Part shown: piece by piece, positions 6,690-14,343 of the stretch
How the letters are laid out: every line of letters starts with the position of its first letter
Position numbering within the stretch: position 1 is the stretch's first letter
Source: JBGTFE01 sp041747435
GTDB taxonomy: Bacteria; Acidobacteriota; Blastocatellia; Pyrinomonadales; Pyrinomonadaceae
NCBI GenBank assembly: GCA_041747435.1
Contig: JBGTFE010000138.1
Span: 1-16,329, forward strand
DNA length: 16,329 nt
Direction of reading: 5' to 3'
Notes under the pieces: model-generated
The model's input: the letters and a program-made list of their open reading frames with translations, nothing else
Databases searched by the model: none
Told to the model about the DNA's origin: nothing
Translations under genes and position numbers: made by a program

Positions 6690-9600
6690 ATGTCATTTAA
6701 GATTAAATTTAAAATCGTCGCTCTTGCCGCCGGCTTGAGCTTTTTATTCGCGATAAATGTCTTCGGTCAAGCGACAGGCGGCTTAAGCGGAACGGTCAAA
6801 GATCAAAACGGCGACCTTGTTCCGGGTGCAGCCATCGAAGTAAAAAACGCGGCGACAAATCTGACGCGATCAACGACGACCAATACTCAAGGCGAATGGT
6901 CGGCAACGCTACTTCCCGTCGGAACTTATACGATCAAATTTATTAAAGACGGATTTAAGAAAGCAGTTAGCGAAAATATCGCGGTCGAAGCTTCCGTCGT
7001 GAGAACAATCGAAACGTCTCTGGAAATCGGCGTTACCGATGTGACCGTAACGGTCACAAGCGACGTGCCGTTGATACAATTGGAATCCGCCGCGATCACG
7101 CGCCAAATCTCCGGTGAAGAATTGACGAAGACTCCGACGTCAACGCGAAGCTTTACCGGACTTCTGGGATCGGAAGCCGGTGTTTCCAGCGAACTCTCAC
7201 CCGTCGGCGTTAACGGAAACGGCAATATCTCACCATCGGTCAACGGAACGCGGACGACGTCAACCAGCCTTTTCTTTAACGGGATTGACGCGACTAACAT
7301 AACGAGCAGCGAAGGTTCTCTAACGGATAACATTTCGCCCGCGCTCGAAACGCTTCAGGAAGTAAAACTGCAAACTTCGATGTACGACGCCTCGACGGGA
7401 CGAAGCGGCGGCGGAAATTTTCAGCTCGTCACAAAAGCCGGCGGCAACAGATTTTCGGGATCGGCATATTACTATTTGCAAAACAAAAAGTTTAATTCAA
7501 ACGAATTTTTTCTCGATCAAGCCGGATTCGAAAAACCCAAAGCCGACCGTACCGAAACAGGCTTCACGCTCGGCGGACCGATCATAAAAAATAAATTGTT
7601 CTTTTTCGGCGGCTATCAGTTCACCAACGCAAATACGGGATTAGTGCCGACGGCGCGCACGCGGACGGTTTTGCCGATGGCGCTTACGGTTCTCGGCGAA
7701 GACCGATCGCGCGGCGCGATCGCCGCCGCCTTTAACCAATTCAACGGCTGTGCAGGCGCAAATTGCCTCACCGCGACCGATATCAGCGATGTTGCATTTC
7801 GAATTTTCAATCTCCACAATCCGGTAACCGGCGGTTTTGTTTTGCCGTCGATCACAAATTTCTCGCCGCTCGGACTCGTGGACCAAACCGGCACCGGAAA
7901 CTACCAGTTCGGAAATTTCCCGACGGTGACGACGCGCACGCTTATGCGTAACAATCAGCTCGTCGAAGTAATAGAAGTCGTGCCTTCGAAATTTAAACAA
8001 AATCAAATAACGGCGCGGCTCGACGGGCAGCTTGGAGCGAAAAATAATTTGAGCGGAACGCTTTTTTGGGCGGATTTTCCCGGTTTGGACTCATTTCCCG
8101 ATCCGAACAGTCTAGCGTCACCGTTCACGCTGCGGCGTGATGACCGCAATCGAACGCTTTCGATCGGTGACACTCATGTTTTCGCTTCAAATTTTGTGAA
8201 CGAAATTCGTTTCGGATACTTCTATCTAAACAACACGCGGAGTCTTGACGACCCATTTTTGACGCAGGAATTCACGAACGAAGCGATCGGAGTCTATAAT
8301 CCCGCTTCAGTATTCGACAGCAGCCCCGCGACGCTGCGGCTCGGTCATTACGTCGGCAGAAACAGCATTGCGAATTTTTCCTTCGGCGGACCGAACGATT
8401 CTTTTAACAAGCGCAAGCAGATCACTTACAGCATAGGCGACAATGTAAGCTGGACGCTTGGCAGACACAACCTGAAATTCGGCGGCGAATTCAAGAAATA
8501 TCAGTACGACACAAATTTGCCGGAGGAACAGGCGACCGAATTCGAAAAATTTGACAGCTTTACACAGTTTTTGACCGGAAACGCCACCGAAGCGGATACG
8601 CAGTACGGAATAACGGACAAGAGCTTTCGCTTTCAAGACATCGGTCTTTATTTGACGAATGATTGGAGGGTAAATCGCAGATTAACACTGAATATCGGCA
8701 TGCGATACGAATTGTTTATGTTCCCGACCGAAAAGAACGGGCGCATCGGCAACTTCGATTTTTCGTCGTTCCAGCCGTGCTTTACGCCATCGGGCGGAAT
8801 GACCGCGATCTGCGACAATCCGACTCCGGGATTTATCATTCCCAGCAACGCGCAGCTCACCGGCAACGCGGTTATTGACGGCGCGATTAGCGCGACAAAT
8901 CGCGTGGAAAGTAAGAGTACGCTCAACGGACAGGATTGGAACAATTTTGCGCCGCGCATCGGCGTCGCTTACAAGATTTCCGATAAATTTGTCTTTCGCG
9001 GCGGATATGGTTTGTTTTACGATCGACCGTCCGCCTCTTTCATAAACACGGTTTTTTCGAACTACCCGTTTTTGCGCGAAGTCGAAATAACGGTTCCTTC
9101 GGGCAATGTTCCGATAGCGACTGCTTTTTCGAATACACCGACGACGATTCCGCTTAACCAGTGGATTCCGTTCCGAATCGTTCGTTCGGCAGGCGCGAAC
9201 GGCACGTATCAGATTCGCGATAACACGCCGATTACGGTCGATTCGCGCAATACGCCGTTTCCCGCAGGCATTTTCGGAAATATTGCCGAAACCTTCGAAT
9301 TTCGCGCCATCGACCGCGATCTCAAAACGCCGTATGTGCATCAGTGGAACGTAGGTTTCCAGTATGAATTTATGAAGAATATGGTTTTCGAAGCGCGTTA
9401 TATCGGAACGGCGGGCAGAAATCTTCTCATCGCGCGGGCGCTGAATCAAGGCTACGATCTAAACGATCCGAACACGCCCGACCATATTTTCGAGCGATTT
9501 AATCAGGCGTATGTAGCCGCCGGTTCGCCGAACGGCGCGCTGAACGCCGGCGCAACGGCTCGCGATCGCGGGCTTGGAAGGGCATTCGGATTCTTGAACG

Positions 9601-10502
9601 CGGTAACGGGAAGTGTGGATCTTAATTTGGCGAATGCTGCCGGCGCCGTTCTCGGCTTTGAAGCGCGCGTTCCGATCCTCGGATTTAACGTTCCGGAAGC
9701 GATTCTTTTGGAGTCGAAAGGATATTCGGATTACAACGGTGCGCAATTCAGCCTGACAAAGCGCTTTTCGAATGGATTGCAGTTCAACATCGCCTACACG
9801 TTTTCGAAATCGATCGACATAATGTCGTCCGATCCGGGAAGCACGGCGGGCGGCGGAAAACCGGACGTTCCGAACACCGGCTTTATCGTTCAGGGCGATT
9901 CGCGCAATCTGGAAGGAAACCGCGCGGTTTCCGACTTTGACCGAACACATCGTTTCAATCTCAGTTTTGTTTACCAGATCCCAACCTTCGGCTCAAACAG
10001 CCGCTTTTTAACTGGCTGGGCGCTCTCCGGCTTTTTCCAGGCGCAATCGGGAACGCCATTCACGGTCTATGCCGCCGAACCGGAAATCGGTAACGCTTCG
10101 CAGTATTCGGATCTCGTCCGCGGCTCCGGCGGTTTGTATCGTCTCGGTTTTGGTCGTCCGAACATCGTTTGCACGGCTGATCAAGCGCTTTTAGGTTGGA
10201 GCGGCAGTCAACCGGTGATAGATCGGAATTGCTTCACGTCGGCTCTCGGCGGATTCGGAAACGAAGGACGAAACATCTTTCGCGGTCCGGCACAAAAGCG
10301 CTTCGATCTGAGCTTTTCAAAAACAACGAAGATTACCGAGCGAATCAGCTTTGATCTCGGATTCGACATCTTCAACGTTTTCAACACGGTGAATTTTGCG
10401 AATCCGAACGTCGATTTGCAGGACACAGCCGATTTCGGCAGGATAACAAACACGCTCGGCGGCTCACGCGTCGGGCAATTCAGGGCGAAAGTTACTTTCT
10501 AA
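6690..10502 (+). CDS. TonB-dependent receptor-like outer-membrane protein with carboxypeptidase-regulatory-like N-terminal domain
   Basis: 1270 residues. A signal peptide (about 1-27: Lys-rich start, hydrophobic core, ending NVFGQA) is followed by a carboxypeptidase-regulatory-like Ig-type domain (about 28-110, GGLSGTVKDQNGDLVPGA). Then comes a plug-like region (about 110-270) with ALETLQEVKLQTSMYDA and GRSGGGNFQLVTKAGGNRFSG, the hallmark of Oar-like acidobacterial receptors. The rest alternates aromatic-rich strands and is the predicted outer-membrane beta-barrel: FVNEIRFGYFY, LYLTNDWRVN, LNIGMRYELF and KRFDLSFSKT. It ends in a terminal Phe (RAKVTF), as expected for BAM-inserted barrels. Such proteins import or bind large substrates such as glycans, peptides or siderophores at the cell surface; the ligand is not evident and I see no clear TonB box. 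The length is normal for this group. It is divergent from the secreted peroxidase fusion and is followed by an intrinsic terminator. Confidence 0.93.
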   Translation: MSFKIKFKIVALAAGLSFLFAINVFGQATGGLSGTVKDQNGDLVPGAAIEVKNAATNLTRSTTTNTQGEWSATLLPVGTYTIKFIKDGFKKAVSENIAVEASVVRTIETSLEIGVTDVTVTVTSDVPLIQLESAAITRQISGEELTKTPTSTRSFTGLLGSEAGVSSELSPVGVNGNGNISPSVNGTRTTSTSLFFNGIDATNITSSEGSLTDNISPALETLQEVKLQTSMYDASTGRSGGGNFQLVTKAGGNRFSGSAYYYLQNKKFNSNEFFLDQAGFEKPKADRTETGFTLGGPIIKNKLFFFGGYQFTNANTGLVPTARTRTVLPMALTVLGEDRSRGAIAAAFNQFNGCAGANCLTATDISDVAFRIFNLHNPVTGGFVLPSITNFSPLGLVDQTGTGNYQFGNFPTVTTRTLMRNNQLVEVIEVVPSKFKQNQITARLDGQLGAKNNLSGTLFWADFPGLDSFPDPNSLASPFTLRRDDRNRTLSIGDTHVFASNFVNEIRFGYFYLNNTRSLDDPFLTQEFTNEAIGVYNPASVFDSSPATLRLGHYVGRNSIANFSFGGPNDSFNKRKQITYSIGDNVSWTLGRHNLKFGGEFKKYQYDTNLPEEQATEFEKFDSFTQFLTGNATEADTQYGITDKSFRFQDIGLYLTNDWRVNRRLTLNIGMRYELFMFPTEKNGRIGNFDFSSFQPCFTPSGGMTAICDNPTPGFIIPSNAQLTGNAVIDGAISATNRVESKSTLNGQDWNNFAPRIGVAYKISDKFVFRGGYGLFYDRPSASFINTVFSNYPFLREVEITVPSGNVPIATAFSNTPTTIPLNQWIPFRIVRSAGANGTYQIRDNTPITVDSRNTPFPAGIFGNIAETFEFRAIDRDLKTPYVHQWNVGFQYEFMKNMVFEARYIGTAGRNLLIARALNQGYDLNDPNTPDHIFERFNQAYVAAGSPNGALNAGATARDRGLGRAFGFLNAVTGSVDLNLANAAGAVLGFEARVPILGFNVPEAILLESKGYSDYNGAQFSLTKRFSNGLQFNIAYTFSKSIDIMSSDPGSTAGGGKPDVPNTGFIVQGDSRNLEGNRAVSDFDRTHRFNLSFVYQIPTFGSNSRFLTGWALSGFFQAQSGTPFTVYAAEPEIGNASQYSDLVRGSGGLYRLGFGRPNIVCTADQALLGWSGSQPVIDRNCFTSALGGFGNEGRNIFRGPAQKRFDLSFSKTTKITERISFDLGFDIFNVFNTVNFANPNVDLQDTADFGRITNTLGGSRVGQFRAKVTF

Positions 10503-10526
10503 GTCGGAAGGTTAATCGGGCAAAAT

Positions 10527-10562
10527 AAGGGCGGGACGAAATTTATCTTCGCGCCTTTTTTT
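10527..10562 (+). terminator. Intrinsic terminator of the receptor gene
   Basis: The left arm AAGGGCG (10527-10533) pairs with CGCCTTT (10552-10558, one G-T wobble). After a 3-nt bulge, CGAA (10537-10540) pairs with TTCG (10548-10551) around a 7-nt loop. A T-run follows to 10562, with a second T-tract at 10569-10578. It lies 25 nt after the receptor stop and 15 nt before the end of the convergent - strand gene, so it may serve both. Confidence 0.7.
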
Positions 10563-10576
10563 CATTTTATTTTTTT

Positions 10577-12661
10577 TTACTTGATCGCCGTCGTTTGTTT
10601 CTCGCGCGGATCGTAAGGCGTAGCCTGATATTTTTTTATGGTTTCCTGCGCGCCGTTGTAATCATCGCCGACACTTTCGGCTTTTTGATAAGCGTCCATC
10701 GCGCGGTTGCGGTCGCCTTTTGCGTCGTAACCGTTGCCCATTTTTATCAGCGCCCAAACATAAAGCCAAGGCGGGCGCGCATCGCCCTGCTCGCCGAGCG
10801 CCTTTACGACCTTGAAATTATCGATCGCCAGATCGTAATTGCGCTGTTCGAGAAAGAGCAAGCCGAGGTGATAATAAACCCACGCGTTTGATCGATCGAG
10901 CTTGAGTGCGGCTTCAAATTGCTGCTGCGCTTCGAGATATTTTCCTTCCCGGAACTGTTCGATGCCGCGTCGCGCGATCGAAGAGATCCGCAGCTCGTCC
11001 GAAATCCGCAGAATCTTATAATCCGGATCGACGATGACGGCAAGCGGTTTACCGCTCGATTCGATATTAAAATCGGCGCTTGTGTCATCGACGTTTACGG
11101 TTTGTTTTGTAAGCGAACCTTCGCCTTCGGAGCGAAGCACCACATCAACCGGAAGATTCAAATTATCGTAATTTTGTTTCACGGTGCCGCGCGCGATAAA
11201 TTTGCCGGCGCGCGTTCGGATGATTTGATAATCGACTCTAAACTCTGGCACGCCGGTCGAATCAACCCAGCGCGCGAAGAAATACCGCATATTTTTGCCG
11301 GCAATTTGATTGGTCAATTGTTCGAAATCGTAGATCGAAGCGTTTTTTCCGCGGTATTTTTCCAGAAAAGTGCGCGTCAGCTGATAAAATTTCTGCTCGC
11401 CGAGCGTATCGCGCAAAAGGCGGAAAACGAACGCGCCTTTGTCGAACATAATATATTGATACGCCGTTGATTGATCGTCGAGCGTCGCCGGTGTTCTCGT
11501 GAGCGATGAAGTTTGCTCAAAGGTCAAAGCCTTTTCCAAAAGCTCGCGGCGAAGATTATCGAGCTGGGCGCCCCTCATAAAACTTTCGCGCAGTGCGTAT
11601 GCGCTGAATTCCGCCAAGCCCTGCGATATCCATGCGTCGTCAAACGATTTCAAGCCGACGCTCAAGCCCCACCATTGATACGCTGCTTCGCGTTCGAGTC
11701 GATCCCGCGTGATCTCGCGCGATTGCTCAAACAAACGGCTAGCGATAAATATGATTCCCGGCGCCGAATAAAAATCGAGACTTTCATCGTCGATCTGAAC
11801 GACCTTCAACTGCTTGCCGGTTTCGGGAATACCGAATTTTTGCGTGTAAAACTGAAGCGCGCGTCCGAGCGTTTCGCCATACATTGTAACGAGCGCCTCG
11901 TTCGCAAGGTCGGTAAAAAATTGGATCTCATAATCGGAAAATCGCAGATTTTTGTTCGTGTATTTGCCGTAAGCAAAATTCCCGATGAGTCCGGGCTTTG
12001 ATTTCACAAAGCGATACTTTCCGCCAATCGGCGTCACCGGTTGATCGCTGTAGCCGACGACCTGAAAACCGGCGGGCAGCGAAATATTTATATCCGCCGT
12101 CGCCAGATCCGCCGCGTATTCGTGGAACGGAAACCAGCGCGCGGCATACATCAAATAACCGTTTCGCTCGCCGACGCTGGCGAGCCGTCTTGTCAGAAGA
12201 GGTCCACCGGTAGGCGAATTTAATATCCCGCTATATTTAAAACGAAGCGTCACAAGAGTTCCTTTCTTAACGACCTCGCCGAGATCGACTTTTACGCTTG
12301 GACCCAAGTCCGAAACGCCGACCTGATCTTGTATAAAAGTCACTTGGTTTTGCGCTACAGTCGAAGGTTTTCCTTTTGCCGGCGTCGGAATCGTGATCGG
12401 CATTGCCGCATTTACGCGCAAAATACTTTCGATCTTGAGCGAACCGTTAAGCTCGAATGCTACCGTGCGCGTGTCTTCCGCCGGAACGAATTCGACGTCG
12501 ACCGTCGCGTTCAATTTTTGCTCAAAAGGATCGAGGGCAACATCCATTCGGTAATTCGATACGTCGAACGCGGCGCGCTGGATCTGCTGTGCGACGGCTG
12601 CCGATGAAAATAGCAGAACAAGACCTAATATCTGAAATATGAGTTTACTAATATGCTTCAT
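10577..12661 (-). CDS. Secreted M1-aminopeptidase-like protein lacking the zinc ligands, with C-terminal TPRs
   Basis: 694 residues. A signal peptide (about 1-25, ending AAVAQ) is followed by an M1-type N-terminal beta domain (YRMDVALDPFEQKLNATVDV, about 38-57). A catalytic-like domain aligns with M1 metallopeptidases: YQWWG and DDAWISQGLAEF match HQWWG and D-x-WLNEGFAEY. The zinc motif HExxH-x18-E has exactly the right spacing but reads R324-E-A-A-Y328 and Q347, so both His ligands and the third Glu are replaced. The upstream GAMEN exopeptidase motif is also absent (SAPGI at about 299-303). It should not bind zinc or cleave peptides in the usual way; a scaffold or peptide-binding role is my inference. 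TPR motifs occupy about 564-680 (GKYLEAQQQFEAALKLD, then NYDLAIDNF). The ATG at 12661 is preceded by GGAAAG. It is the last of four same-strand genes, 86 nt after the PHP gene, and shares a terminator with the receptor. Confidence 0.85.
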   Translation of the reverse strand: MKHISKLIFQILGLVLLFSSAAVAQQIQRAAFDVSNYRMDVALDPFEQKLNATVDVEFVPAEDTRTVAFELNGSLKIESILRVNAAMPITIPTPAKGKPSTVAQNQVTFIQDQVGVSDLGPSVKVDLGEVVKKGTLVTLRFKYSGILNSPTGGPLLTRRLASVGERNGYLMYAARWFPFHEYAADLATADINISLPAGFQVVGYSDQPVTPIGGKYRFVKSKPGLIGNFAYGKYTNKNLRFSDYEIQFFTDLANEALVTMYGETLGRALQFYTQKFGIPETGKQLKVVQIDDESLDFYSAPGIIFIASRLFEQSREITRDRLEREAAYQWWGLSVGLKSFDDAWISQGLAEFSAYALRESFMRGAQLDNLRRELLEKALTFEQTSSLTRTPATLDDQSTAYQYIMFDKGAFVFRLLRDTLGEQKFYQLTRTFLEKYRGKNASIYDFEQLTNQIAGKNMRYFFARWVDSTGVPEFRVDYQIIRTRAGKFIARGTVKQNYDNLNLPVDVVLRSEGEGSLTKQTVNVDDTSADFNIESSGKPLAVIVDPDYKILRISDELRISSIARRGIEQFREGKYLEAQQQFEAALKLDRSNAWVYYHLGLLFLEQRNYDLAIDNFKVVKALGEQGDARPPWLYVWALIKMGNGYDAKGDRNRAMDAYQKAESVGDDYNGAQETIKKYQATPYDPREKQTTAIK

Positions 12662-12747
12662 TATCTTTCCGAAAAATCTAAAATGTTTTAATTACGCGTC
12701 TTTTTTGATGTTTCAAGTTTCTTTTTCGTTTGCTTGCGCGCGAAGTT

Positions 12748-13956
12748 CTACCGCACGTAGATCGGATTCGAAATTATCCACGGCGTTTTGTCAAAATTTC
12801 TGCCCAATGCGTCGAGATAAATTTCCACGCGATATGTTCCTTTTTCTTTTGCATCGAAAACCGCGTCCATCGATTCCTTTATTTCGGAAACTTTTTCACC
12901 GTTCTTGTAAATAACGAAACGTGAGGATCGCGGCGCGCTTGCCCTTAATTTTACGCCGCCGGCAAGCGCAATTTCATCGCCCTGAATTTTATTTTCCGCG
13001 TCGTTTTCCGCGGTAAACGAAAAACCGCTCGTATCGGACAACACGTCAAAACCGATAAAAGAATGTCCGCTTCTGAGCGCTTCAAGCAGATTTTCTTGCG
13101 TAAATTGTTTATCTTTTTCCAGCAAAACGTGCTGACGAACGAGCCGGAAAATAACCCAATACGGATCGACCTTAATATCTATCAATTTGTTTCCCGCGTC
13201 GTCGTCAAACGCGTGAAAACCGATATTCGAATGAGCGTCGCTTCCCGCGAATAGAACGCTTTTCTTCTCCGATGTAATTTCGTCAAATTTTCTTAAATTT
13301 TCGTCCGGGCGCTGAAAATACTCGGCGATCGTCAGTTCGGGATAAGCCGAATACGACCAGATCAAATCGAAAAACCCGTAAAACCAGCTCGCTTTTTTCA
13401 TGTTCGTATGAAGGGAAAAAACTTCGACGCCGTCAAAATCCGAGTTCCAAGAGTTAAACTTTTCGGGGTAAGTTATCAGAGCCAATTTGTTCTGAGCATG
13501 ATATTTTGAAAGAAACTGCGAGGTTTCGAGCCGCTCATCCTGAAAAGCTTCGCCGCTGCCGGGAATCAGCAAAAATCGGTCGTCGCTCGCCGTGTTCGCC
13601 TCGTTTCCGGCAACGAACAGAGTTTTACCATGCGTTCCGTTCAATGTTAAAGCGGAGGTGTCATACGCTTCCGAAACGTGTTCGGTCATCAAGACAAAAT
13701 CGAGATCATTTTCATTTGCACCCGCGATCAATTCCTCAAACGAGCCGGTGCTGTGCCCGCCTAAGCTTGTGTGTGCATGGATCACGCCTTTATATTCATT
13801 AAAGTTCGGATCTTTTTTTATCTCACCGCCCCGGTTCGCAAGTTCGGAGACTTTATGTGAAAGCTGACCGATCTCATAGCGGCGATAGATGAAAGGAATC
13901 TGCGCCAAAAGAAGAATGTCGAGAAGTACTAGCAGAATTTTTTTCCAAAGTTTCAT
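12748..13956 (-). CDS. Membrane-anchored PHP-domain phosphoesterase-like protein
   Basis: 402 residues from the ATG at 13956. A GTG at 13983 would add nine hydrophobic residues; the ATG gives a normal Lys-containing start (MKLWKK) before a signal anchor (about 7-24). The PHP domain begins at about 55: H60 and H62 in VIHAHTS, H68, TEH with E92/H93, GNE with E119, and AGSDAH with D240/H242. These are typical metal ligands of PHP phosphoesterases, which hydrolyse phosphate esters at a two- or three-metal site. The segment where many members have a ligand His before Pro reads LITYPEKF, so one ligand may be missing. The C-terminal part (about 310-402) looks like a beta-sandwich ending just after PWIISNPIYVR, as in other exported PHP proteins. 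The substrate is unknown. It sits between the Dabb gene (about 75 nt upstream) and the pseudo-peptidase (86 nt downstream) on the same strand; an operon is possible but not proven. Confidence 0.82.
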   Translation of the reverse strand: MKLWKKILLVLLDILLLAQIPFIYRRYEIGQLSHKVSELANRGGEIKKDPNFNEYKGVIHAHTSLGGHSTGSFEELIAGANENDLDFVLMTEHVSEAYDTSALTLNGTHGKTLFVAGNEANTASDDRFLLIPGSGEAFQDERLETSQFLSKYHAQNKLALITYPEKFNSWNSDFDGVEVFSLHTNMKKASWFYGFFDLIWSYSAYPELTIAEYFQRPDENLRKFDEITSEKKSVLFAGSDAHSNIGFHAFDDDAGNKLIDIKVDPYWVIFRLVRQHVLLEKDKQFTQENLLEALRSGHSFIGFDVLSDTSGFSFTAENDAENKIQGDEIALAGGVKLRASAPRSSRFVIYKNGEKVSEIKESMDAVFDAKEKGTYRVEIYLDALGRNFDKTPWIISNPIYVR

Positions 13957-14031
13957 AATAAAAAGCAGAAACACGACCGTCACGGAGTGTGTGAAATGCT
14001 ACCTTCCAATTCAATTAGTTTACACCCTTGA

Positions 14032-14340
14032 TTACGCGCGGGTCTCTGCCTGGTTTTCAAAATCGACTGAAACAACTTTTTCCGCGATCTGTTTTCCGAA
14101 GTCTGCCGTTTCCAAATGCAAAGAATGCTCGGTATAAAAATCGAGCGCAGCGCGATCGGGATAAACTGCAACCAAACCAGTATCAAACGAGCGTTCGAGA
14201 CGCAAAATGTCGCTTCCGACGTCAAAACCCAAAATATTCGGTATCACGTTCGGCAGATTCCGGAGCATCGCGATATGTTTTTCGCGCTCAGCGGCGCTTG
14301 TTTCCGCCTTGTATTTCCAGCAAACAATATGCGTCAGCAT
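14032..14340 (-). CDS. Dabb (stress-responsive alpha/beta-barrel) domain protein
   Basis: 102 residues, a complete single Dabb domain. It opens with the family pattern MLTHIVCWKYK, then has IPNILGFDVGSD in the middle strand, LVAVYPDRAALDFYTEHSLH before the last helix, and ends VVSVDFE. Dabb proteins are small dimeric ferredoxin-like folds found in stress responses and in some aromatic-compound enzymes; many have no known reaction. The ATG at 14340 follows the decarboxylase stop by only 3 nt, with a purine-rich GGGAAG inside the end of that gene, so the two are almost certainly co-transcribed and perhaps translationally coupled. What that coupling means for function is not visible. Confidence 0.85.
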   Translation of the reverse strand: MLTHIVCWKYKAETSAAEREKHIAMLRNLPNVIPNILGFDVGSDILRLERSFDTGLVAVYPDRAALDFYTEHSLHLETADFGKQIAEKVVSVDFENQAETRA

Positions 14341-14343
14341 AAT

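Noticed and set aside
8682..9449. 255-codon open frame antisense to the receptor
   Set aside because: It lies wholly inside a well-supported coding region, is rich in Arg/Asn/Ile without recognisable motifs, and looks like an out-of-frame product of the receptor gene.
11513..12001. Long + strand frames antisense to the M1-like gene
   Set aside because: They overlap a protein with clear domain structure on the other strand and have no ribosome binding site or recognisable motif.
12662..12747. Possible promoter (TTGAAA with an AT-rich -10) before the M1-like gene
   Set aside because: The -10 matches are poor at every allowed spacing, so I do not list it as a feature.
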